Shown here piece by piece: positions 49,482-59,390 of a stretch of 64,000 nt of DNA (within the stretch, counting starts at the first letter, position 1; each line of letters starts with the position of its first letter). The notes below the pieces were generated by a model. It worked only from the letters and a program-made list of their open reading frames with translations, had not been told where the DNA came from and searched no databases. Position numbers and translations under genes: made by a program. The stretch is from contig OY735237.1 of assembly GCA_963457665.1 (NCBI GenBank), positions 165,001-229,000 of the forward strand, written 5' to 3'. The DNA is from Thysanoteuthis rhombus. Taxonomy: Eukaryota; Mollusca; Cephalopoda; Oegopsida; Thysanoteuthidae.

Positions 49482-50890
49482 GTGTGAGCTGATTAGTAAC
49501 CATGGAGGAACTTTTTATTAGAAACATGAAGCAAAGTTTTTATGAATCTTCAAAAGAAGCACTTTCCAAAAAAATATGTCACCTTCCAGGATGGTGTCCA
49601 AGATGGCAGCCAAATATTTATAATGCCCATTACTTGTTCATTATTCACTCGAAACAATTTGTTCTTTTGTAGTATCAAGTGAGCTTAATTACTTCAATTT
49701 TCTACCACAGTCTAACCACTGAAAAGGTATAACATTAAAGATAGCATTCAAATTGGCTTAATGTGAAAAAAGCTAACCCCCCCCCCCGAAGATCACAATA
49801 GAAGGTTTCCCAGCTGTTCTTGTAGCATCAGGAATACTTAATGACATACTAAAAGACTGCCACAGCCTCCCTACTAGGAAGGTATAATTTTCAAGATGGC
49901 ATACTTCATGATGTATAGATGTTTTTATATACTACACAATATATTGAAAAATTCTTTGACCCTCCCTTAAGTTTATTCACTCTTTTATTTGCAGCCCTAA
50001 TCTCCATAAAATTGCATTGAAATCCATCAAAAACTTCTGGAGATATTATGTAGACAGACATGATTGAATACAGAAGTGTATGACGAAAAAAAAAGAAAAA
50101 AACTATCGATCAAACACAAATTCCTAGATTTGCATCCAAATTTAATCATTCTTTCTTTACAACATGGCTTACCTTTCCACAATATTTCATTGACATTCAT
50201 GGCGAACTTTTGGAGGTATACAGAAAATATATGAAAAAACTGCAAAAATACATGTCAAAAACAAACTCCTGGATCTGCCTCCAAAATTTACATCCTCTTT
50301 GATATGAGCCTTATCCTTCCATGAAATTCTTTCATAATGAATTGAGAACTTCTAGAGATATCGCTTTGAGAAACAGAAAAGAATACAGAAATTTATAGAA
50401 AAATTTCAAGAATCTCTCTCAATTGAAAATAAATGTCTATATCCACCACAAAATTTAATCACGTCTTCCTTACAATATAGTCTACTCCTCCATGAAATTC
50501 CATGGAAATTCATTGAGAGCTTTAGGGGATATAGTGTATACAGATGGGAGCAAATACAAAAGAAAGAGTATTAAAAACAGAAAAACATCTCTCAATTATT
50601 GAAAGTTATACCTTTCCAGTGAACAGATTGTATTAGAATTTTGATGCTATTGAGCACATTTGCAACAAAAAATCATTGAAAAAACTTGTATAAAGTGAAT
50701 AATGAACAGGTAATAGGCATTATAAGTATTTAGCAGCTATTTTGAAAATTATACACAGTGGGTCATTGAAAAAATTGGCTGGATATCTTTTTTCAAGTAC
50801 TTATATTGAGGATTCATAAAAACCTCACTTCATACTTCTGATAAAAAAGTTTCCCATGAGATCCCAGAGGTGCTACATTTCAGCCCACAC
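49482..50890. mobile_element. Long-inverted-repeat (foldback) element, 1.4 kb
   Basis: The left arm 49482-49758 matches the complement of the right arm 50603-50890 over about 280 bp. Matching pairs from the ends inward are 'gtgtgagctga' / 'gtgtgggctga', 'gtttttatgaatc' / 'gtttttatgaatc', 'tataatgcccattac' / 'tataatgcctattac', 'tgttcattattcact' in both, and 'ggtataac' in both. Outside both ends lies TA, so TA-GTGTG...CACAC-TA looks like a TA target duplication, as in Tc1/mariner-like or Kolobok-like groups. The core has tandem repeats and no transposase frame, so it is non-autonomous. It lies in the inferred intron of locus B. Confidence 0.82.
49960..50600. repeat. Tandem repeats inside the foldback element
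   Basis: About four diverged units of roughly 165-185 bp. Each contains a version of 'ccatgaaattccatggaaat', 'tcattgagaac', 'ttctggagatat' and 'agacagacatg...gaatacaga', separated by A-rich stretches. Confidence 0.75.
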
Positions 50891-52146
50891 TAAATGAAGA
50901 GAAATACATAAAATTGTTTGAAATACAAATTTAATTCATTTTCAACACCAATTTACAAATTGGAGGTAAATGAAAGTGAAATGCCCTTTTTTGTGACTTT
51001 AGTTCTTCACAAGGGTAAACAAATAACTTCAAATTGGAATTTGTAACTATGCAAGGGTAAAAAAAAATCTAGTATAGCTTAGTTGATGGAAGTATCATAA
51101 AGTCTAAAATGTACTTTGTTGGGAAATTTGTGCCGTCAACAAAGACAATCTTTGTTGCCACTCATATATTTCTGTCCTTTTTTCTTACCTCCTATTATTT
51201 CATATTTACTGGCCTTATTTGAAATCAAACTCAGTTGTGGCTCTCTTTCATTTAGATAGTACTGGTGGTATTGGCACCACTTGCCAGAAGTTGAAATTTT
51301 TCAGATTTTATTGGTTGTTTGAAGACATTGAGCATGTACAGAAGGGATTAGCATATATTGCTATGTTAAGTCTATGCAGTCAGAATTTTCAGACTGAGAG
51401 TTGCAGTTAAACGTATCTATATGTATCATTGTCAGTTCAACCAGTCAGAAAACTAGTGAACAGTATGATCTCAACTTGTTCTGTCCTCCTATGTTAACAT
51501 TGGGAAGCTTTTGTTTTCCCACACACTGATGATGACGACAAGAACTTGACTAGACAAGGAAGTTACCTAATGCCTTTTAGAGCCAGTTAACAATCAGAAT
51601 TTAGTCACCTGGTGAGGAGCATCTGGCTATTGACTCAAGTATCACGATAGTTGGTAATTATCAACAATACATCCATTCCTGTAAAGGAGATAGTCTAGTG
51701 TATAAATGAAATGCATCAAAATGAAATTCAACCAATTAATCTAAGGGCAATATAGGTTTTTCCATGACGGTGATAAATGAGTTCATGTCCAATTAAGACA
51801 ATAATTGGTCAATGAGACACACTGCTCAAATTGTCACTTACTTTCCCAGGTATATATTTTTTGATCGATTTGCAAGCATATATTTCTAAATTCCAAGGAT
51901 TGAATTCCTCTTCATTTTAAAAATGTTTGTATTGAGTTGTTTTTCCATGATTCTGCATTGGCATTAAGCTATATTTCAACCATTGAAGGAAAATAACTCA
52001 TATCTATGGCGATTTTATCAATTCAAAAAAGTTTTTTTTGCAAGATAATCAAGAATTATCTGATTGAGGGAAGCCTAGAAGAATAAGGTTCTAAATAAAT
52101 ATTTTACATTCAAACATTTATTTCTATTTGAAAATATGACAAGTGA
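50891..52146. other. Probable intron of locus B, nothing recognised
   Basis: Spacer. An open frame at 51219-51410 has no domain. Confidence 0.4.
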
Positions 52147-52230
52147 GAGGGTCCCCAAACTTTTTAGACAATCAACCCCTTCATGGAATCCTTGATCCCT
52201 ACTCCACCCTCAGGCATGTACAATGCATAA
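52147..52230 (+). mobile_element. Possible hAT element tip
   Basis: 'agggtccccaaactttttag' followed by 'accccttcatggaatcc' resembles the left end of hAT elements. No matching right end was found. Confidence 0.35.
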
Positions 52231-52959
52231 ATGAATGATTGGATCAATTGTAGTACACAGTGAACTGTATGTTCATTTACATTTTTCTTGTTTTAGGTAG
52301 TGAAGCCTTAGAGATGGCAATTCTTTGCTGTTGTATCATCTCTGCCCACAACAATAATATTCCTGAGGGAACATTTTCTTTTCTCAAATAAACTTATAAT
52401 CATTAGAAAATGGTCTCACTTTTTGCATCACCTTTGATAAACAAACAAAAACTAATAACCAATCCACATTACGCTTGGGCAATAATACCTCAAATAGGCC
52501 ATGAAAATATCAGAACAACCAAAAGTTGCTTCATAGAATTGAATGGAAAATTCACAATGTTGAAGCACAGAGGCCAAATTTTTCTCCACAACAGCCATTT
52601 CTAATTTCTCCTTTTAATGCCTTAAAAAAAATGAATAGGTCAGTTTTTCTTGAAAGAGTGAATCCTTTCAGAGGAAGACTTTCATTTTTCGGAGGTTCCA
52701 TGGCATCATTACTAAAAGAATTTCATTAAACAAGTACACAGGCATTGCTCCATTAATAGAGGAAGGAATGAATCTAAAAAAAAGATAAATCAAAACGACT
52801 TAAAACTGTCAGCAGTTTTCAAAACAGAATTGCCTAATTCCAGATGAATTTTTGATGATGATGATAAAAAGAAAGAATAGTTTTAAAAATTGATAATAGA
52901 AGACAAAAAATTAAAAATTGATGATAGAAGATAAAATTAAAAATCAATGCTGATTCTAA
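52231..52959. other. Probable intron of locus B, nothing recognised
   Basis: AT-rich with short direct repeats near 52880-52950 ('aattgatgatagaagacaaa' type). No gene. Confidence 0.4.
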
Positions 52960-53335
52960 AACCAGTGCTAAAACATTCAAAATTCCAATGCCTGAGCACT
53001 GAAAAAATGCCGAATTCCAATGCCTGGGCGCAGTTAGATGTTGAATTCAACTGTCTGAACACTGGAGATGCTATATTCATGAAGCCTATGCATTGGAAAA
53101 TTCTGTAATTTGAAGCCCAAGCACTAAATTCCAATACCTTGGCATTGAAGATTGCTAAATTTTCTTGCACAGAAAGATGTTCAATTCAAATGTACAGGCA
53201 CTAGAAGATTCCAATGCCTCAGTGCTGAAGAATGCTAAATTACAATGTCTGGGTATAAAAAGATGCTAAATTCTGGCATCTGGACACTAAAAGATGCTTA
53301 ATTCCAATGTCTATGTAATAGAAGAGCTAAGGGCC
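52960..53335. repeat. Degenerate minisatellite, unit about 30-33 bp, block 1
   Basis: About ten to twelve diverged units following 'attccaatgcctgggcactg' plus 'aaagatgctaa'. Clear units start near 52980, 53015, 53070, 53130, 53205, 53235, 53270 and 53300. Units of the same family appear at 55570-56620. Confidence 0.75.
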
Positions 53336-54189
53336 ACCAAAGGAGCACCAAAGCAGCCCAGCAATTGGAAAAAAAAAATCATGATTTATAATTACAATAA
53401 GCATCTTTAGACAACTATAAGCAAGGTTATACAAGATATACATGATTTCTCCAAGTATTAAAAGGAATTTTGGTGCTCCATCCTTCCCATCACTTCACTC
53501 TCAGTCTGTTATGGAACCAACAACCTTTCTTGCCTTGTCTTTTGATCATGAAACTATCGGTGGAAAAGGTCACTTGGTAATCAATTGATATCATTACTTA
53601 TCCCTGTGAAATAAAAACGACTTCTGTTGCCAATATCTGTAAGGTTCTAAACTTTTAAACCTTTGAAGGTCTGATCCAGGTGGGGGTAGGGATCTGTGTG
53701 GCCAAACCCAATCAGATGTCAATGTACGTATCCAATATACATATCCAATATACTAAGAATTGTTGGCATTGTTACATGCATATAAAATTTATACATTGCT
53801 TTTTTTTCAATATGAGTCCTCCTTGGTCTATTATCACTTTTGTTATGAAACTGACAACCTCCCTTATTATCTTGTATTATGTTTGAATCTTCAATTTCGA
53901 ATTTGGTGAATTTCTGAATTTCACAATGCACTGTTATACCTATTCAATGCTAAATTTGTTTCATCATAGTAAAGGGAATTGATCAAAGTGCAAGATTTGG
54001 TTGATGGGTATGAATTTAACAATACATATGCAAAAGCATAGAAGTGCACAATATATAATTAAAGAACTGTTTTTCATAGAAAAGAGAGATAATGATTTTT
54101 TTCAGTGATCGAAGTGGGGCACAGAGCAAAAAAAAGCGGAACCACTGGTTGAGACAAATTGGCTTGAAGATTTAGACATTCTGGGTTTA
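53336..54189. other. Probable intron of locus B, nothing recognised
   Basis: AT-rich. No supported feature. Confidence 0.4.
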
Positions 54190-54690
54190 GGCAACCATAA
54201 AAAAAACAGGACCCGCGAATTGACATATAAAACGCATGCTCAGCTGGAGGGAACTGCATGGACGGCTAAAGAGAACATGACTGAAGGACAACAGGAGTTG
54301 ATATTACTAGAGGAAAATAAGAAAAGATGGAGAGATGTCCTCAAACGCAGAATAGCCATTACTGTCTCTCTCTTGCCTCAGGAAATTTGTCTTCTAGGGG
54401 TTCTTTTTGGTGTCCCTATGAGTCAGACAATAGGAACTGGGAAATTGAAAATTAGAAATGCTGTTCATCCCTCCCCAGGGGATTTTGCAAAACTGATAAA
54501 GGCAAACTGCAGCCTTAAATGGCCGTTGGCTTGATGTTGATTTGATGGTATGCACTTTGAATATCCTTTATGCTGGAAAACACAATATTCAGCAATCTCA
54601 CCAATCATGGAAATGGATATGCATTCAGCAAAGTGAAATGGTTTATAATTAGTGAATCGTCCATAACTCACCTTTTCTTCTGATTTTCAG
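54190..54690 (+). pseudogene. hAT transposase fragment, DUF4371-type
   Basis: The open frame at 54220-54534 reads KTHAQLEGTAWTAKENM, then LEENKKRWRDVLKRRIAI and LLPQEICLLG. This resembles the region of TTF/DUF4371-type hAT-related proteins in which a conserved R/H-W-x-x-V-L-x-R-hydrophobic helix is followed by a Q-N-L-A-hydrophobic-R-G motif. After a stop, a second frame near 54645 reads FSKVKWFIISESS, like the I-K-x-A-K-Y-F-S-I-I-x-D start of the catalytic core. It is truncated at both ends with no terminal repeats seen, so a dead fragment. Confidence 0.5.
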
Positions 54691-55442
54691 AGGCTATCAT
54701 CAGCACCTGAAAGATTCACTAGGTTCAATAATCCTTTACTTTGGCATTTATAGATATTTCGGAATTTATAAATTTCTCATGTGAATACAGTCTTGAATTC
54801 ACTGCCACTAGTTAACGGTCCGATGTCAAGTTATTAAAGAGGGGAAGGGGCTTAACTCTGATCAATGTTGCCAGATATGTTTGATTTCGGACATCATGTC
54901 TATTTTTCCTCTGCAAGGCTGATTATTTTTTTTTTAAATTGGAAATCTAAATTGTCTCATTCAAGGCTTCACAAACATTTTGATTTTTCAAAAATTTTGT
55001 CTTAATTTTCGAAACATTGTCTTAAATCTGGAAAAAAGAAATCTATCTTGTTTTTTCAAAGAATGTATTGAAAATCACCCGTCTACTCTGTTATATTTAA
55101 CAAGTTTTGTACATTGTATCGTTGCTATAAAAAATGTTCTAATTATTGTGTTAATATCTGAACAATATGTTGTATGATTGTTTTTTTAACAAAAGTTGGT
55201 AAGCAATTTTAGAAAAATGAAGTGAAAAAAATCTATCCATTTTTCATTATTTATTTTCATTTTTGTGTATAATTATACTTTTTAAACCAAAGATAACGAG
55301 AATTAAAAATAAAATGGCAACTTATAGCCATTCTGTCAGATTTAGTTCGATTTTGAGAAAACTAATCTGACAACCCTAACTCTAATTGACAAAGACATAA
55401 ATCACTGTCAATGCACCGAAATATTCTTAATTGTACCAATCA

Positions 55443-55444
<2 letters not shown>
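54691..55444. other. Probable intron of locus B, nothing recognised
   Basis: AT-rich spacer. Confidence 0.4.

Positions 55445-55477
<33 letters not shown>
55445..55477. repeat. (AT)n microsatellite
   Basis: About 16 perfect AT units. Confidence 0.95.
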
Positions 55478-55481
<4 letters not shown>

Positions 55482-55569
55482 TTCTTATTTCAACATTAAA
55501 ATTTAAACGTCTAGACACAAAACGAGGCTAAATATCAAACAGCTCATTATAAAACATATTTTAGTCGTC

Positions 55570-56402
55570 GAATATTAAAATTCAAAATATTCATTTGCCC
55601 GAGTATTCTATTTTCAAATGAACTCTGAAAACGTCTGTAAAAAATGAAGCTGACCAGGTGTTGGATATCTCTTCATTTAAACTCCCAGCCACTGAAAAAT
55701 GAATAATTATATTAAATTCCAATACTTCTTCACATAAATATGACTTTTCAACATTGAAAGCTTCCAGAGGCCACTATACGTATCCGGTCAGTTTAACATA
55801 AGTAAATTTCTCATGTACTATCAATGAAAGAGAGAATCAATTATCGGGTCGTTTTTAAATATATTTTAGTAGTGGAATATTGAAATTTAAAATACTCACC
55901 TGAGCATCAGAAGATTTAAAATTTCTACATCTATTTGAAAAAACAAACTTTAAAACACAACTAGGAACTGAAGAGTACTTCATTCCAATGCCCTTGCACA
56001 GTAAGGTCCTAAATTTTACCATTCATATACATGAATATGTTAGATTTCGACATTTGAACAGGGAAATGTTATATTTCAACATCAGATGGCCCGGACATGC
56101 AGAATGATACAAAGCAACGTCTGGGCACTAAAAGGTACTAAATTTACACGTCTGGGCACTAAAAGTAACTAAATATCAATGTCTGCTCATTTCTAAAATA
56201 GATCCGTGGTCAAATATTGAAATTGAAAATATTCATTCGTCCGGGCGCTGATGATAAATTCTTACATCAAACAAACTGTGAAAAAACAAGTCAAAATCAG
56301 GTTGTCCAGGAACTGGAATATTCTTTATTCCAATGTCTGGGTACAGAAAGCTACATAATTGAAAAGTCAGGAGGTTGATAGATGCTAAATTTTAACATTC
56401 AG

Positions 56403-56444
<42 letters not shown>

Positions 56445-56620
56445 GTTGACTTCCGATATTGGACCACGAAAATACGTTTAATGTCAACATCAAAAGATGT
56501 GATGATGATGATTATAGGCTGCTCAGGGACTGGAAATACTGAATTCAAACATCTGAGCACGTTTGAAATTAAAATCTATAAGTGCCCGGACGTCGGAATT
56601 TTGAATATTTTTAGGCTCAG
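55570..56620. repeat. Degenerate minisatellite, block 2
   Basis: Scattered and clustered units of the family seen at 52960: 'attccaatgcccttgcacag' (55982), 'cgtctgggcactaaaaggt' (56120), 'cgtctgggcactaaaagta' (56149), 'ttccaatgtctgggtacag' (56328) and others, with larger units containing 'aaaatattcattcg'. It lies 0.3-1.3 kb inside the inferred intron 1 of locus B. Confidence 0.6.
56402..56444. repeat. (CA)n(AT)n microsatellite
   Basis: About 14 CA units followed by seven AT units. Confidence 0.95.
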
Positions 56621-56869
56621 ACCGGCTCTTGTGAGACCCGCATAACAACGGGGCAGGTCAGGGCTGCTTATGGCACCCAAAATTGATTGTGAAGTTTTGA
56701 AGGTTGGTGATTGGTAATAGATAAATTATTATTAAAGATATTGATAAAGAATCAAAATATGGTGAGAAAAAGAATTATCGATAATTGATGTTAATAGATA
56801 AAATATGATCAAAAATTTCTCCTGCTAATTAATAATTCAAAACAAAGAAATTAATCGAACAATACTTAC

Positions 56870-56985
56870 TTATTTTGACTGTTGGTTTATCTTCATTCAA
56901 TATCGACTTCAGAAAAAAAGATGGAAACTCTATCATAAAGAAAAACAAATTTCACTTTCTGGGGTTTTATAAGAAAATGTCGTCT
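56870..56985 (-). promoter_or_regulatory. Putative promoter and 5' exon of zinc-finger locus B
   Basis: On the minus strand TATAAAA (56965-56971, in 'cattttcttataaaacccc') precedes the donor AATAA|GTAAGTATT (intron from 56869) by about 95 bp. 'gacattttctt', 'ataaaacccc', 'tagag', 'tattg..tgaag' and, past the donor, 'gttcgattaatttctttg' match locus A at 28850-29010. Splicing to 48344 would remove 8.5 kb. The short exon has no long frame and would be 5' UTR. Confidence 0.5.
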
Positions 56986-57544
56986 GGGCTTGCAAATTCA
57001 AAGAGGAAAACAGGTTGGTCGACAATTTAGCGATTTTAATGCAAAATGTAGTATTTTTCTATATATTCTTTTTTTCATGTGTGAACATTCTAATTACCAA
57101 CACACAACTATTCTGATAGGCAATGGATTTTTGTGCCGTAGGGACAGATCAGACTCATCACCGTTTTGACATCCGCACTCAATAAATATCTTGAGTTGAA
57201 TTTTTTTTTTAAAGTTTAACTTTGTTAATCACAGAAAAATTGTAGAAATAAATTCAAGAAAAAAAAACTTCCGTTTTATTCAACTGTATTCTTGGGATCT
57301 TCTTGTCAATTAATTTAACAATCAAATATCGACTGCCATTCACTCCGAGTAACACACGCATAAATTTTTGTCTCAAGCACGTAAGTAGATTCAAATCCAT
57401 TTTATTATTTTTCCCTTCTACGAATTTTTGTCCATTTTTCTTCAATATTTTCTACGACATTCAAAATACTAAAAATGTACCTAGTAAAGTATTTCTTCGA
57501 ACGTAAGGCTGGGTAAATAATAAAAAAAATCTGATGAGACTAAT
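56986..57544. other. Upstream flank of locus B, nothing recognised
   Basis: AT-rich. No clear elements. Confidence 0.4.
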
Positions 57545-58060
57545 TAAATCATAATGATGTAGCGATGAAAATGACTTGGCTCTTAAGTGGGTGATCGGTT
57601 TACAATCAACATACGATCTAAAACTGGACCCTGACTTTGTGTCCAGTAATTGATAGGAAAACCCGATCTGGTTGATTAAAAGCCGCGATGAGATGAATAA
57701 TGTTGCGATGGAAATGACTTTGCTTTCAAGTGATGATCGGTTTACAATGTACATAATGTAGCGATCAGAGTGAATTGTCTCCAAAAAAGATAATCGGTTT
57801 ACAAAATTTACTTATGTAAAACTGTAAAATATAAGACTTGAATAAATGCCGAGTGGAGATATATAACGGAGCGAGTGGGGTGAATTGGTTTTAAAATTGG
57901 TGATTCATTTACAATACATGTTTAATGTAAAACTGGACCCTGACATAATAAATGGTAAATGATAGAAAGGTATGATCAGACTAATCAAATGCTGAGTTGA
58001 GATACATGATATATTGATCGGAGTGAATTGTCACTCAGATTTTGTGTCTGGTAAATCCAG
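57545..58060. repeat. Tandem repeat array, unit about 150-170 bp
   Basis: Repeated phrases in register: 'atgtagcgatgaaaatgac', 'gtgatcggtttacaat', 'aaaactggaccctgac', 'tgtgtccagtaattgatag', 'gatctggttgattaaa', 'gccgcgatgagat'. They recur near 57705, 57765, 57860, 57935 and 58010 with partial units. It lies 0.6-1.1 kb upstream of the putative promoter of locus B. Confidence 0.75.
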
Positions 58061-58133
58061 TAGCACAAAATTTTTCTGAAAGCATATGAATTATTATTTT
58101 GGTTATTATTTAAACTGATTGTTATTTTATTAT

Positions 58134-58400
58134 TGTCTCACACATAGCGTAGTGGTTACGGAATCAGATAAAATTACTGCAGGTAATCTGATGGTTCTAG
58201 GTTCAATCCCAGTGAGACAATAATAATACTACTAATGCTAAGAGGGAAGTGCGATCAATATACCCCTGTCGGTTAAATAAAGGATTCGGTTTGTTACTTC
58301 CCCACATCTACCAGATGATACCTGATGAAGGCTGTAGAGTACAACGGCCGAAACATTGTATGATGAGGATAGTCTGAATAATGATAGAAATAATAATAAT
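58134..58400 (+). mobile_element. tRNA-derived SINE with conserved central domain
   Basis: The tRNA-like head is well kept: acceptor-stem halves 'tgtctcac' (58134-58141) and 'gtgagaca' (58212-58219) pair perfectly, the A box is 'tagcgtagtggttac' and the B box is 'ggttcaatccc'. The body carries 'cctgatgaaggctgtagag' and 'acaacggccgaaaca' (58321-58355), a motif of the kind conserved in the central domain of broad SINE superfamilies. The tail is (AAT)n. The full order of head, body, domain and tail is present, so this could be a recent copy. Confidence 0.85.
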
Positions 58401-58499
58401 ACTTCATCTCAAAAATTCAGAGATATGCTGATTGTTCGTTCATAGAAATAAAAAGGAATAAGGGAGGTTACAGTGTATTTTGATGCCCCCACTTCTATA

Positions 58500-58812
58500 C
58501 AATAGTTGGAAAGTAATGGTCCAGGTTAGCATTTACAGTTGAACTGTAAATGGAACCCCCTTACTGGAACCTTAAATCGATTTTTTTTTTTAATGAACAA
58601 ATTCATAAAAGTTTTTTTCTTCTGATTGGGTTAACTGAAGTGACTCTTAACTATGTACTATTTTGTTTGAGTAACTTTCGATGTTTTTATGAGTGTAATG
58701 TGATAAACCCTATAGAGAAAGTAATTGGAAGAAAAGAAGATAATTCACGTAAGTTAAAATGTTGAAAAGTTAGTGCCCACTTTAGCATTATAATTACATC
58801 ATGAATTTTTTT
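58500..58812 (+). repeat. Dispersed repeat R2, two short copies
   Basis: Cores 'gaaagtaatggtccaggtt' (58509) and 'tttagcattataattacatc' (58781). The 71-codon frame between them (58550-58765) has no domain. Confidence 0.45.
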
Positions 58813-59029
58813 TTATGCACTCTTAAAACATATTGCAATAAACCCCAAATAAAACTCCTATTGGCAGACTGGTAGCTGAGGGGCTAACAACCAGGCCCTA
58901 AAATAAGGTTTCCATCAATAATGTGGTAGCTGACAGGGAGGTCAGCTTTTTGAAAATCCCCTCTGAGATCTTGAATCAGACTCCCGAAATAATTTTTTTG
59001 ACTTGTTTTTCTTCCTGCAGTATGTAAGT
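58813..59029. other. Spacer; possible tRNA-like trace
   Basis: 'tagctgaggggctaaca' near 58873 resembles an A box but no convincing B box follows. Confidence 0.3.
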
Positions 59030-59260
59030 AACTTAATCAATCTGGATGGCTATCTATGTATTCCAAATACAGTGCTCATAAATAGATCTAGAGACTGAAA
59101 ATTCAAACGTTTACTCCTTATGTGTGGAAAAATCAGATTTTTTTTAAGAATCTGCCCCCATGATGAGTTTTTAGTTGGGGGTTCAATTTTCAATGTAAGT
59201 TTTTGCAAAATTGGTCCCTTAATTTGTGTCTGGCAGCACTTATGCTTGTTTTTGAAAAGG
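59030..59260 (+). repeat. Dispersed repeat R1, copy
   Basis: 'gactgaaaattcaaacgttt', 'actccttatgtgtgg', 'caattttcaatgtaagtt' and 'ttggtcccttaatttgtg' align with 11340-11470 and 4190-4240. Confidence 0.6.
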
Positions 59261-59390
59261 AAGCATATGAAAAATGACACATCATAATTTCTCCTCAAAA
59301 AAGAATTTTGCTTTTGTAACTCGATATACACATCAATCAATTTCTGTTCTTGTTATTTGGCTATTAGTGCTTTGATTAGAGGGTCTAGAG

